A DNA stretch of 39,082 bases from an uncultured Parabacteroides sp. (GCA_949295065.1 CASFJQ010000041.1:1-39082), one strand, 5' to 3'. Shown: positions 23,806 to 32,021, counted from the first letter of the stretch. Notes: generated by a model not told the origin, from the letters alone. A program made the numbers and translations.

Positions 23806-25473
23806 TTAATACTCAAACCTTCCTCCTCCGAGAAATTCCCTCAGCAGCGAAGTCTTAGGTATCTCAAATTCCGGAATACACTTAAAGTATTGCAGGAAGC
23901 GGCGAAGGCGATATGCTTCGGTATATGCCGGAGAAGATTCAGGAACTTCGTTCAGCACAGGCTCGACATAAGGGCGGAGAACAGCAAGCTCGTAAAGCAT
24001 CGCACTGTTAAGCATCGCATCTGCATTCTCCTGATAAGGGAAAATCCATTTATCCTCGCCACGGCGCACGCTCGGCCAGCGCAAGATGGTGTCTTCGGCA
24101 GAGTATCCGCGGAATTTGCTGTCACGCACAATACGTCGGATAAGACGGTTGTCGGTCGTAGGAATCCAGTTATGGTTGTCCAGCGAAATTGAGGTAAGAG
24201 CCGACACATAAACACGATATTTCAGATTATCCGGAATATGTGAAGTCAGCTCCGGATTCAAAGCGTGAATACCTTCAATCACAATTACCGAATTTTTCCT
24301 CAATTTCAGTTTCCTGCCTTTATACACACGCTTTCCCGTATTGAAATCGAACGACGGCAAATCAATCTCCTCTCCCGAAATAAGCCGGTTCAAATCACTG
24401 TTGAAATAATCAAGGTCGAGAGCGTAGATAGATTCGAAATCGTAATCTCCGTTTTCATCCTTCGGAGTATCTTCACGATTTACGAAATAATCATCCAGAG
24501 AAATTCCCACAGGACTGAGGCGGTTTGTGGCAAGCTGTATTTCCAATCGTTTGCAAGTTGTTGTCTTTCCTGAAGAAGACGGACCGGCAATAAGGACAAT
24601 GCGCACGCCATCGGCATACCTCTCGGCAATCTCATCGGCAATATGGGCAATCTGTTTTTCCTGCAAAGCTTCGGAAATCATAATCACTCCGGCTGCTTTT
24701 CCTTTTTTGATTGCCATATTAAGGTCACCGACATTACTCAAATCCAACGCATCCTGAAACAAAAGATGCTCCTTATATACATTCAGCATTTTATCCTGAC
24801 GGACAAAAGGCTCAAGTTCCATAGGATTTTTCCGGTTTGGAACACGCAGCAGGATTCCGCCTGAATAAGGCATAAGGTCGAACAGATGGATATATCCTGT
24901 AGATGGAGTAAGGCTTCCGTAGAAATAGTTTATATATCCGTCCAGGTCGTAATAGGTCGTATAGAGCATTCCCGTAGTTTCGATGAGCCTCGCCTTGTCC
25001 GGCATACCGTGCTCGTTGAAGAGAGTGATGGCGTCAGTGGTGTGAAGCGAGCGGCGGACGAAAGGAATATCGGCATTGATAATGTCCTGCATCCTGTCCT
25101 TTATACGTTTTATATCTTCCTCACTCACCGGCTTTTCGCCATTGTCGATAACACAGAAATAACCTTTCGACACGGCATGTTCCAGCTTAAGGCTCGCGTT
25201 TGGGAATATGTCGTGGACCGCCTTTGAGAATATATGGCAAAGAGAGCGGAGATAAGTTCTCATTCCGGACATACTTGTATAATCCACATACTCTATATCT
25301 TTCGGCTGCCAGCAACGGAAGGTGAGCGAGTGCGTGCAATTGTTGACTTGCGCGTTCATCGGACGATAACGCAATGGTGCGCCCACCGCCGTGTAGATAT
25401 CAGTCAGCGACGCTCCCATCGGTACTTCCTTGTAGGTGGAAGTGTTTTTGCAGTAAATTGTTATTGTAGGCAT
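23806..25473 (-). CDS. TGS-domain uridine kinase-like nucleoside kinase
   Basis: P-loop kinase of the uridine kinase/phosphoribulokinase superfamily with an N-terminal TGS-like and threonyl-tRNA-synthetase-second-additional-like region, an arrangement found in Bacteroidetes and Firmicutes. The start is ATG at 25473-25471 (MPTITIYCKN); the frame can be read further upstream only from a TTG inside repeat sequence. In the 555-residue protein, GPSSSGKTT is at 297-305, followed by SLDDYFVNREDTPKDENGDY and DFESIYALD. PRRG-like RRGEDKWIFPYQENAD is near the end. Substrate unproven; uridine/cytidine phosphorylation is the family assumption. Confidence 0.88.
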   Translation of the reverse strand: MPTITIYCKNTSTYKEVPMGASLTDIYTAVGAPLRYRPMNAQVNNCTHSLTFRCWQPKDIEYVDYTSMSGMRTYLRSLCHIFSKAVHDIFPNASLKLEHAVSKGYFCVIDNGEKPVSEEDIKRIKDRMQDIINADIPFVRRSLHTTDAITLFNEHGMPDKARLIETTGMLYTTYYDLDGYINYFYGSLTPSTGYIHLFDLMPYSGGILLRVPNRKNPMELEPFVRQDKMLNVYKEHLLFQDALDLSNVGDLNMAIKKGKAAGVIMISEALQEKQIAHIADEIAERYADGVRIVLIAGPSSSGKTTTCKRLEIQLATNRLSPVGISLDDYFVNREDTPKDENGDYDFESIYALDLDYFNSDLNRLISGEEIDLPSFDFNTGKRVYKGRKLKLRKNSVIVIEGIHALNPELTSHIPDNLKYRVYVSALTSISLDNHNWIPTTDNRLIRRIVRDSKFRGYSAEDTILRWPSVRRGEDKWIFPYQENADAMLNSAMLYELAVLRPYVEPVLNEVPESSPAYTEAYRLRRFLQYFKCIPEFEIPKTSLLREFLGGGRFEY

Positions 25474-25489
25474 GATTTGATTTTTTAAG

Positions 25490-25600
25490 TTTATAATTTG
25501 ACAAGAGAACAAGGCTTCAGATACAAGGGAAAAGAATCTCGTCTATTTGTTCCATAATTCCCTCGTCAACTTGCGCCCTTGTCACCTTGTTAACTTAATT
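25490..25600. repeat. Modular spacer repeat in a divergent promoter region
   Basis: On the + strand: TTGACAAGAGAACAAGGCTT and CAGATACAAGGG, then CCCTCGTCAACTTGCG and CCCTTGTCACCTTGTTAAC. Read leftward it gives CCTTGTATCTGAAGCCTTGT and CTCTTGTCAA, then an A-rich leader into the kinase ATG: the same order as in front of other genes. Confidence 0.85.
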
Positions 25601-25616
25601 TAATTTCGTATATTTG
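25587..25616 (+). promoter_or_regulatory. Promoter of the Na/Pi cotransporter gene
   Basis: TTG at 25587-25589, 19 bases, then TATATTTG at 25609-25616, a perfect -7 box. The -33 TTG is part of the spacer word CCTTGTTAAC, so the repeat supplies half of the promoter. Confidence 0.7.
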
Positions 25617-25670
25617 TCTCCCAAGTTAGGAATATTAATCGGATAATCAATCCACTTAAACTTTATTTTA

Positions 25671-27356
25671 ATGGAATATTCATTTTTCGACCTCCTGAAA
25701 TTATTGGGATCGTTAGCCTTCTTCCTTTATGGTATGAAGGTCATGAGTGAAGGATTGCAGAAATTTGCGGGCGACAGGCTCCGTAAAATTCTTACGGCAA
25801 TGACCACAAACAGAGTCACGGGAGTTTTAACGGGGTTACTGATAACCGCTCTGATTCAGTCCTCTTCCGCAACAACCGTTATGGTTGTAAGCTTTGTTAA
25901 TGCTGGTCTACTTACTCTTGGCCAATCTATTGGCGTTATCATGGGAGCAAACATCGGTACGACTGTTACCGCATGGATTATCTCTGCTCTAGGTTTCAAA
26001 GTAAACATTTCTGTGTTTGCGCTGCCGCTTCTGGCATTCGGTATTCCGCTTCTTTTCTCCAACAAAAGCTCCAGAAAATCTCTGGGTGAGATTATTTTCG
26101 GTTTCTCGTTCCTTTTCATGGGACTTGAAAGCCTTAAGACTTCCGCGCCGGACTTGAGTGCAAATCCTGATATGCTTGCTTTTGTGCAGAGCTTCGCAGA
26201 CATGGGATTCTTCTCAATCCTGATTTTCCTTTTAATCGGTACGATAATGACTGTCATTGTTCAGTCTTCTTCTGCAACAATGGCAATTACTCTTATACTT
26301 TGTGCAAACGGCTGGATTGACTATCAGCTTGGCATTGCGCTTGTTTTGGGTGAAAACATCGGAACAACAATCACTGCAAACATTGCGGCACTTACAGGTA
26401 ATACACAAGCTCGCCGTGCTGCACTGGCACACTTCCTGTTCAACGTATTCGGCGTTTGCTGGGTATTGTTGGTTTTCTATCCTTTCACTTCTCTTGTTTC
26501 TCTCATCGTAGAAAAGGGAATGCACGTAACAGATCCTGCAGTTGCTGTGCCTTTTAAACTTTCAGTGTTCCATACAAGTTTCAACATCTGTAATACTTTT
26601 ATCATGATATGGTTTGTAAATTACATCGAAAAAGCTGTATCATGGCTTATCAAACCTAAAGAAGATGAGGAAGAATACAGACTCAGATTCATCACTGGTG
26701 GTATGCTTTCAACATCTGAGCTTTCAGTTCTTCAGGCTCAGAAAGAAATCACTCTGTTTGCTGAACGTACCGGTAAAATGTTCAACATGGTAAAAGAGTT
26801 GTTCTATGAAAAGAACGAAGAAGCTTTCCTGAAAATATATAACCGTATCGAGAAATACGAGAATATCAGTGACCGAATGGAAATTGAAATCGCCAACTAC
26901 CTTACTGCGGTTTCTGAAGGTCGATTGAGCTCGGAAAGTAAAGAAGAAATACGAGTTATGCTTCGTGCAGTTTCTGAAATTGAAAGTATTGCCGACTCTT
27001 GTAACAACCTTGCAAGAAGCATCAAGAGAAGAAATGAACACAAGTCTTCTTTCACTCAGGAACAAAACGAACATATTGACAGAATGTTTGCTCTCGTTTC
27101 TCAGGCATTGGACAGAATGAATGTCTTAATCCACAAAACAGACCAAACTCACAGCGATATCAATCCTTCTTACAATATCGAAAACGAAATAAACAACTAT
27201 CGTTCTCAGTTGAAGGCTAAGAATATCGAAGATATCAACAACAAGCTTTACCAGTATCAGGACGGTGTTTACTACATGGATATGGTAAGCGAAAGTGAAA
27301 AGCTTGGCGACTATGTTCTGAACGTGGTTCAAGCTTTGGTTGAAAAGAAAATATAA
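25671..27356 (+). CDS. Na/phosphate cotransporter family protein with PhoU-like C-terminal domain
   Basis: Inner-membrane sodium-coupled phosphate transporter of the NptA/YjbB (SLC34-like) family. The hallmark inverted repeat is visible: QSSSATT (63-69) with GANIGTT (92-98), and QSSSAT (198-203) with GENIGTT (227-233). About eight or nine hydrophobic segments end near residue 325. The remaining ~230 residues are helical and PhoU-like (NISDRMEIEIANYL, SIADSCNNLARSIKRR), as in bacterial homologues of ~560 residues. The substrate is inferred from the family. Its 3' end overlaps the converging flippase gene by 28 bases. Confidence 0.92.
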   Translation: MEYSFFDLLKLLGSLAFFLYGMKVMSEGLQKFAGDRLRKILTAMTTNRVTGVLTGLLITALIQSSSATTVMVVSFVNAGLLTLGQSIGVIMGANIGTTVTAWIISALGFKVNISVFALPLLAFGIPLLFSNKSSRKSLGEIIFGFSFLFMGLESLKTSAPDLSANPDMLAFVQSFADMGFFSILIFLLIGTIMTVIVQSSSATMAITLILCANGWIDYQLGIALVLGENIGTTITANIAALTGNTQARRAALAHFLFNVFGVCWVLLVFYPFTSLVSLIVEKGMHVTDPAVAVPFKLSVFHTSFNICNTFIMIWFVNYIEKAVSWLIKPKEDEEEYRLRFITGGMLSTSELSVLQAQKEITLFAERTGKMFNMVKELFYEKNEEAFLKIYNRIEKYENISDRMEIEIANYLTAVSEGRLSSESKEEIRVMLRAVSEIESIADSCNNLARSIKRRNEHKSSFTQEQNEHIDRMFALVSQALDRMNVLIHKTDQTHSDINPSYNIENEINNYRSQLKAKNIEDINNKLYQYQDGVYYMDMVSESEKLGDYVLNVVQALVEKKI

Positions 27357-28528
27357 TTGCTTAGCGCCATCACGCTATAGCCGATTGAGGTAGCGGCTGC
27401 TCCTCCCATTACCCCCATTATGGGGACTAATACTAACCCTGACACAGCCGCCGCCGAAAGTCCGAGCAATGAGCTGATGGCGCTATATTTTACCATCCCG
27501 CCGGCTATGAAATACTGGCACAACACCGTGTTGCAAGCTGCTGCTACTATACCGGGAGCAAGACAACGTATCACCACGGCAATCCCTTCGAATTGCGGAC
27601 TGAATATGTATGCCGTAAACATCCACTCAGGGATAAGAAGAATAACTCCCATAAGAACAAATGTAGAGAAGAATGTCAGCTTCAAAAGTTTCATGGTGAC
27701 ACTCCGGCTATGAGATTTAGTCTCGCTCCTCGCCACCTCGCTGTTGGCAATATATCCAACGGCACGGCTTATATGCCATACGCTTTCGGATATGCGAGTC
27801 GCCCCATCTAGCAATCCCACAGCAGAAAGTCCAGCCCACGAGTTCACGAAGAAATAGCTCAGGCGAGTGGATATTGATTCCGCCATATTGTCCGCATTGC
27901 TCCATATCCCGTAAGTGAACATTCGGCGAAACACTTGCAGCCACGGCGCGCTCTTACCGTGTTCATCCATGAACGGCTTGTAGAGGCACGCAGCACTCAC
28001 AGCCAGTGCTGTAAGGTTGGAGACGTACAGCCCGACAATGTAATCATCCACCTCATGCGAACCAATTATATAATATATGAATAAAAGAACGAAGAAAAGG
28101 AACACGCTCTGAAGGAGGAACACCACGTTGAATGCCCCAACCTTGTCCTTTCCCAGCAGGAAGCGAGAGTTTGCCGCTACCAGCGAATTCAGAAGCGTTA
28201 GGACATATACTGCCACAGCATATTCTCCCGGCACCATACCCAAACGCGCCATCACCTCCGCCGACACCGCTGACACAACAGCTATCCACAGATACGACGG
28301 CAGCATTATCCCCCGCATCGTGTATTGCCGCATGAAATAAACAATAGTGCTGCCGCAGAACATGCTGTTAAACATCACAGCAAGATTCACCGACGCAACA
28401 ATTATACCTATCTGCCCCACACCTTCGGCACCCAGCAGCTTGGCGTTGATGATTATTATCGCGAAATTTATGGCAGCGGCAACGTAGCGCGCAACAACCG
28501 TCCAAAAAGTCTTCTTCAATAGTCCCAT
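27329..28528 (-). CDS. Wzx-like polysaccharide flippase / O-antigen translocase
   Basis: Multi-spanning membrane protein (about twelve hydrophobic segments) of the MOP exporter superfamily that moves lipid-linked oligosaccharides across the inner membrane. Start set at ATG 28528-28526 (MGLLKKTFWTVVARYVAAAI), typical of this family, rather than the longer frame from 28579, which would run through repeat sequence. The N-terminal LLGAEGVGQIGI is a family trait. It could serve the glycosyltransferase cluster at 16.8-21.1 kb, but it is 6 kb away and in the opposite direction. Base composition is clearly richer in G+C than most of the window. Confidence 0.85.
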   Translation of the reverse strand: MGLLKKTFWTVVARYVAAAINFAIIIINAKLLGAEGVGQIGIIVASVNLAVMFNSMFCGSTIVYFMRQYTMRGIMLPSYLWIAVVSAVSAEVMARLGMVPGEYAVAVYVLTLLNSLVAANSRFLLGKDKVGAFNVVFLLQSVFLFFVLLFIYYIIGSHEVDDYIVGLYVSNLTALAVSAACLYKPFMDEHGKSAPWLQVFRRMFTYGIWSNADNMAESISTRLSYFFVNSWAGLSAVGLLDGATRISESVWHISRAVGYIANSEVARSETKSHSRSVTMKLLKLTFFSTFVLMGVILLIPEWMFTAYIFSPQFEGIAVVIRCLAPGIVAAACNTVLCQYFIAGGMVKYSAISSLLGLSAAAVSGLVLVPIMGVMGGAAATSIGYSVMALSNYIFFSTKA

Positions 28529-28540
28529 GATTATCTTCCT

Positions 28541-28627
28541 TTTTTTCAACACAGAGTTTACAGAGTACAGAGTTTCCAAATCGAAAATTAAATCCTCCCT
28601 GCATCAGCAAACTCTGTGTTGAAAAAA
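28541..28627. repeat. Inverted repeat of the CACAGAG type
   Basis: TTTTTTCAACACAGAGTTT (28541-28559) and its exact reverse complement at 28609-28627 enclose 49 bases with further ACAGAG copies (ACAGAGTACAGAGTTTCC). It lies between the deacylase stop and the flippase start. Related sequence at 31029-31093 and at 16630-16650. Confidence 0.88.
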
Positions 28628-28648
28628 TACATTCTAAACCTAAGCAAC

Positions 28649-29695
28649 CTACAGTTTCAACCCGTCCAGCAAGCGCACATAAACCTCGATAGCCTCGCGA
28701 ATTTCCATCAGGCAGATATACTCATCCGCCGAATGAGAACGTGCCGAATCACCCGGTCCAATCTTCACCGATGGGAACGGCATCAGTGCCTGGTCACTCA
28801 GCGTGGGAGAACCAAAAGGTTCCAGTCCCATCATCACCGCACGGCACACGAAAGGATGCCCTAAATCCGTCCTCGAAGAGTTGAGTCTGAAGCTACGTGC
28901 CGTCACTTCGCATTCAACATTCTGCTTTATCAAGCCGTAAAGTTCCTCGTTAGAGTAACACTCATTAGAGCGCACGTCAACCACAAAGTCACAACGATCC
29001 GGCACCACGTTGTGCTGCGTACCGGAATTCACCACCGTCACGCTCATCTTCACTGAACCCAGGAAATCACTCTGCTTCGGGAATTGGTATGTAGCAAACC
29101 ATCCGATATCCTTCATCGCTTTGTAGATGGCGTTCACGCCCTCGTTGCGTGCGGCATGGCCCGCCTTGCCCCTTGCCACACAATCCAGCACCATCAGCCC
29201 CTTCTCCGCCACGGCAGGTCGCATCCCCGTCGGCTCGCCAACGACGGCAAACGCCACAGGTGGCAATTGCCTCAAGGCTGCCTCAACACCGTTCTTACCT
29301 GAAACCTCCTCCTCGCAAGAAGCAAGGAAAACAAGGTTGTATGGTTGCTCTCGTTCCACAAGGCGGCAGAAAGCAGAATAGAGCGAGACGACGCTAGCCC
29401 CCGCGTCGTTGCTTCCCAACCCGTAGAGGCGATCGTCGTCCGTCTCCTCGGGGGTGAACGGGTCGCGCGTCCAACCGGATACCGGCTTCACCGTGTCAAT
29501 ATGCGAATTAAGGAGAATTGTAGGCTTGCCTAAATCCAGGCCGCCAGCAGTAAGTATGATGTTGTTTCCCACCCGGGAAACATTATGTCCTTTTCCCCGC
29601 CATTCACTTTCCAGGAAATCGGCAACTCGCGCCTCGTCACGACTGAACGACGGGATGGAAATCATCCCTTTCAATAAATCCAATGCTGTGTACAT
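28649..29695 (-). CDS. M20-family deacylase (acetyl- or succinyl-ornithine deacetylase-like)
   Basis: Zinc hydrolase of the ArgE/DapE/peptidase M20 family, probably removing the acyl group from an N-acylated amino acid in the cytoplasm. Metal-site motifs: LLNSHIDTVKP (H65, D67) with GLGSNDAGAS, catalytic EE in LASCEEEVSGKNG, then VVGEPTGMRPAVAEKG, with a dimerisation domain around GKAGHAARNEGVNAI and a final metal-site region PGDSARSHSADEYI. The length, 348, is that of the short ArgE/LysK-like branch. Bacteroides use N-succinylornithine in arginine synthesis (known for the genus), so that substrate is possible; no other arg gene is here. G+C-rich compared with neighbours. Confidence 0.85.
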   Translation of the reverse strand: MYTALDLLKGMISIPSFSRDEARVADFLESEWRGKGHNVSRVGNNIILTAGGLDLGKPTILLNSHIDTVKPVSGWTRDPFTPEETDDDRLYGLGSNDAGASVVSLYSAFCRLVEREQPYNLVFLASCEEEVSGKNGVEAALRQLPPVAFAVVGEPTGMRPAVAEKGLMVLDCVARGKAGHAARNEGVNAIYKAMKDIGWFATYQFPKQSDFLGSVKMSVTVVNSGTQHNVVPDRCDFVVDVRSNECYSNEELYGLIKQNVECEVTARSFRLNSSRTDLGHPFVCRAVMMGLEPFGSPTLSDQALMPFPSVKIGPGDSARSHSADEYICLMEIREAIEVYVRLLDGLKL

Positions 29696-29726
29696 ATCTC
29701 TGATTGATATAGTTTGATGGTTATAC

Positions 29727-29757
29727 GGCAGGCATGCCTACCGCCGCAACAAAGATA
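29727..29757 (-). promoter_or_regulatory. Promoter -7 box and palindromic operator candidate for the deacylase gene
   Basis: Read leftward, TATCTTTG (29757-29750) matches TAnnTTTG. Just downstream, near the expected transcription start, is the 16-base palindrome GGCAGGCATGCCTACC (29727-29742) with one mismatched pair and a perfect core AGGCATGCCT. No clear -33 box. Confidence 0.5.
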
Positions 29758-29822
29758 CGACATCAAACGGCAACAACCATCACTGTGAGCATGGAATTAG
29801 GAGAATGAGCTAATATGAAAAT

Positions 29823-29858
29823 AAAAAACAAGCTGAGCATATACATAAAATACCCAGC
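29823..29858 (-). terminator. Rho-independent terminator after the cupin gene
   Basis: Read leftward, GCTGGGTAT (29858-29850) pairs with ATGCTCAGC (29840-29832), allowing G-T pairs, followed by TTGTTTTTT. Confidence 0.72.
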
Positions 29859-29885
29859 CTGCTTTATCAAGTAGTTGTATATATG

Positions 29886-30239
29886 TTAGATGATAATAGC
29901 ATCAGATGCTGTCATCTGCTGTAATGAACCTTCTTTAACCTGAATGCAAATATATGAGATTTCACACTCTTTGTCTGCAGATAACTGACGTTTAGCACTT
30001 GGTGACACACGAAGCCAATCACCAGCTTCCAATTTAACTATTTCACCATCTATCAACATCGCTCCTTTGCCACTTAATATACCATATATTTCTTCATTCT
30101 GCTTATGGCTGTGAACAAATGGAACAGAAACACCTGCCGGCATTTTATTTATTGAAACTTCTGCGCCAGTAAGACCTAATAGATCGTGTAACTCTACGCG
30201 TGGTTCATCCTGAACCTTAATTTTCTGGAAATTATTCAT
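29886..30239 (-). CDS. Cupin-domain protein
   Basis: Small single-domain cupin of 117 residues, function unknown. First cupin motif VPFVHSHKQNEEIYGILSG gives metal ligands H43, H45 and E49/E50. In the second motif the usual histidine is not seen (SPSAKRQL), so the metal site may be incomplete. Directly preceded (196-base gap) by an HxlR-type regulator in the same direction, suggesting regulation by it. A strong Shine-Dalgarno AGGAGG seven bases before the ATG is unusual here and, with the lower G+C than the genes on both sides, hints at acquisition from another phylum. Confidence 0.85.
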   Translation of the reverse strand: MNNFQKIKVQDEPRVELHDLLGLTGAEVSINKMPAGVSVPFVHSHKQNEEIYGILSGKGAMLIDGEIVKLEAGDWLRVSPSAKRQLSADKECEISYICIQVKEGSLQQMTASDAIII

Positions 30240-30246
30240 GATTTAT

Positions 30247-30293
30247 CCTCCTTACAAATTGTTTGTATTTTGTTTTTAAACCACACAAATGTA
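30247..30293 (-). promoter_or_regulatory. Promoter -7 box and strong ribosome binding site of the cupin gene
   Basis: Read leftward: TACATTTG (30293-30286, perfect TAnnTTTG), possible -33 TTG at 30317-30315, and AGGAGG (30252-30247) seven bases before the ATG. The other genes examined lack such a ribosome binding site. Confidence 0.65.
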
Positions 30294-30340
30294 AGGCTTT
30301 TCATATATCATATACAATATGTTTCCAAAACGTAAAGAAC

Positions 30341-30354
30341 TATCATTTATGATA
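30341..30354. promoter_or_regulatory. Candidate operator, perfect 14-bp palindrome
   Basis: TATCATTTATGATA lies about 50 bases upstream of the cupin -7 box. Read leftward its context is TTAGTATCATAAATGATA; a related AAGTATCAATAATAA precedes the HxlR gene start (30820-30836). A site for the HxlR-type protein at both places is a plausible inference. Confidence 0.4.
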
Positions 30355-30435
30355 CTAATATTTATTATCAGAAAAATATGGAAATTGATATTACGAATTA
30401 TTAAGTCTTTTCACAAGAAAAATACTTATATCAAA

Positions 30436-30807
30436 CTATGTATGTTGTGTTGCACTAACAGTCCTATCCCTCAAAATATCTTCCATATTATTTGCAGCCC
30501 AATCAATAAGAGGTTTCATCGCTTTCAGCATTTCTTCTCCACGAGGTGTTAATCTGTATTCTACACGAGGAGGCACTTCCGGATATGCTTTACGATCCAC
30601 TATTCCGTCTTCCTCAAGAGCTTTTAACGATAAAGAAAGCATTTTAGGTGTTGCGTCAGATATAGCGTGTTGCAATTCGGAAAAACGTAACGGAGATTTA
30701 AGCATCAGTTCTCTAAGTATAAGCATTGACCATTTATCACTAATTCGTGCCAGAACATTTCTTATAGGACATTCCGGATAGATAGCATTACTTGTATGTT
30801 TTGCCAT
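30436..30807 (-). CDS. HxlR-family winged-helix regulator
   Basis: DNA-binding regulator of 123 residues. The family pattern is clear: an N-terminal cysteine in CPIRNVLARISDKWSMLILREL (C13 may be redox- or electrophile-sensing as in related proteins), LRFSELQHAISDATPKMLSL as the recognition region, and VEYRLTPRGEEM in the wing. HxlR proteins usually control the adjacent gene; here that is the cupin downstream, with an AraC-family remnant upstream. AT-richer than the genes at 27.4-29.7 and 31.1-32.0 kb. Confidence 0.92.
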   Translation of the reverse strand: MAKHTSNAIYPECPIRNVLARISDKWSMLILRELMLKSPLRFSELQHAISDATPKMLSLSLKALEEDGIVDRKAYPEVPPRVEYRLTPRGEEMLKAMKPLIDWAANNMEDILRDRTVSATQHT

Positions 30808-30837
30808 AATATCTAATTATTATTGATACTTATTATA

Positions 30838-31020
30838 TCACATACTCTTCCTAATCCTCACAAACTTTTTCTGATAAGCAGAAGGAGTTTGTGAAGTTAC
30901 AGCTTTGAAACAACGGTCGAAATGCGCCATATTATCATATCCACATTCATAAGCAATCTAACAGACGGACATCGACATCATCTGTTTAAGCGACAGATTG
31001 GTAAGCTGTTAGGCAGTAAA
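30838..31020 (-). pseudogene. AraC-family regulator remnant (C-terminal part)
   Basis: Read leftward to the TGA at 30840-30838 the frame gives IAYECGYDNMAHFDRCFKAV, then TSQTPSAYQKKF, the second helix-turn-helix of AraC regulators. The same frame continues upstream (QLTNLSLKQMMSMSVC) but is broken by TAG just before IAYECGY and TAA before QLTNLS, both where glutamine codons CAG/CAA are plausible ancestors. Nothing of the N-terminal domain remains. Too short and broken to be functional. Confidence 0.82.
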
Positions 31021-31028
31021 TAAGACAC

Positions 31029-31093
31029 GGAAACAGAGTTTTTAAATTGAAAATAAAATTAAATTCTCTGTGTTTTCTGGGCCTCTGTGTTTT
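31029..31093. repeat. CACAGAG-type repeat before the ribF stop
   Basis: CGGAAACAGAGTTTTT, then TTCTCTGTGTTTTCTGGGCC and TCTGTGTTTTTTCAA: partial inverted repeat (AACAGAG / CTCTGTGTT) related to 28541-28627. Confidence 0.7.
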
Positions 31094-31094
31094 T

Positions 31095-32021
31095 TCAAAT
31101 CGTCATCAACTTCTCAACTGCCGCCCTGTCTTTCTCGAGCTGCGCCCTCAGCTCGTCGAGCGATGCGAAGCGATAGTCCCCCCTGATACGCGAGATAAAA
31201 GAGACAATGATGTCGTCACCATAAATATCTCCGGAAAAGCCGAGGATATTCACTTCGATAGAAACATTCTTCCCATTATTGACGGTCGGGCGGTCGCCTA
31301 TGTAGAGCATACCATTGTAGGTCTCGTCTTTCACTGAAACCTTCACAGCATACACACCGGCAGCGGGAACCAGCTTATGTACCTCATAAGGAAGGATATT
31401 TGCGGTGGGGAAACCGATTGTCCTACCAATCCTGTGCCCTTCTCCCACCCTTCCCCTTATCATATACGGGTAAGTCAGCATGGCGGCAGCTCTCTCCACA
31501 TCCCCATTGGCAAGCAAACGCCTGATGGCTGAGGAACTGACGGTCTCGCCCCGAGTCTCGAGGCATGAGGCGCGGACAACGTCCATCCCGCAGGCCTTGC
31601 CGTAGGCTACGTATTGCTCGAATCCGTCCTTGCGGTCGTGGCCGAAGCGGTGATCGTAGCCGATAAGCAGGGTGCGCACGTTCATCTTGCCCCACAGCAC
31701 TTTCTCTATGAAATCCTTAGCCGAAAGGCACGAAAGCTCGTAGGTGAAATCCAAGACAATACAGTAGTCGATGCCCGTCGAGCGGAGTAGCTCAATCTTC
31801 TCGTCATAGGAGCTTAACAGGGCAGGCTTGTAGTCTGTGTGTAGCACCATCCTCGGATGCACGGCAAAGGTGATTACGGCAGAGGCAATGTTTCTCCTCT
31901 CCGCCTCGTGCCTCAGCTCGGTAATCAGCGAGCGGTGGCCTGCATGCACGCCGTCGAAGAAGCCAATTGTGGCTGCGATGGCACTTTCCTTTATATCTCG
32001 TGTGTCAGTTATCAAAATCAT
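31095..32021 (-). CDS. ribF: Bifunctional riboflavin kinase / FAD synthetase
   Basis: Makes FMN then FAD from riboflavin. The N-terminal nucleotidyltransferase domain has GFFDGVHAGHRSLI (20-33, the HxGH-type site) and LLIGYDHRFGHDRKDG (~118-133); the C-terminal kinase domain has GEGHRIGRTIGFPTANI and later GVYAVKV. Normal length at 308. Its ATG overlaps the TGA of the SprE-like gene (32018-32021), so it is the last gene of that tightly packed leftward unit. Confidence 0.96.
   Translation of the reverse strand: MILITDTRDIKESAIAATIGFFDGVHAGHRSLITELRHEAERRNIASAVITFAVHPRMVLHTDYKPALLSSYDEKIELLRSTGIDYCIVLDFTYELSCLSAKDFIEKVLWGKMNVRTLLIGYDHRFGHDRKDGFEQYVAYGKACGMDVVRASCLETRGETVSSSAIRRLLANGDVERAAAMLTYPYMIRGRVGEGHRIGRTIGFPTANILPYEVHKLVPAAGVYAVKVSVKDETYNGMLYIGDRPTVNNGKNVSIEVNILGFSGDIYGDDIIVSFISRIRGDYRFASLDELRAQLEKDRAAVEKLMTI

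Noticed and set aside
25474-25512. Longer N-terminus for the uridine kinase-like protein from a TTG
   Set aside because: It would be coded by leader and spacer repeat; the ATG at 25473 starts directly at the TGS-like domain.
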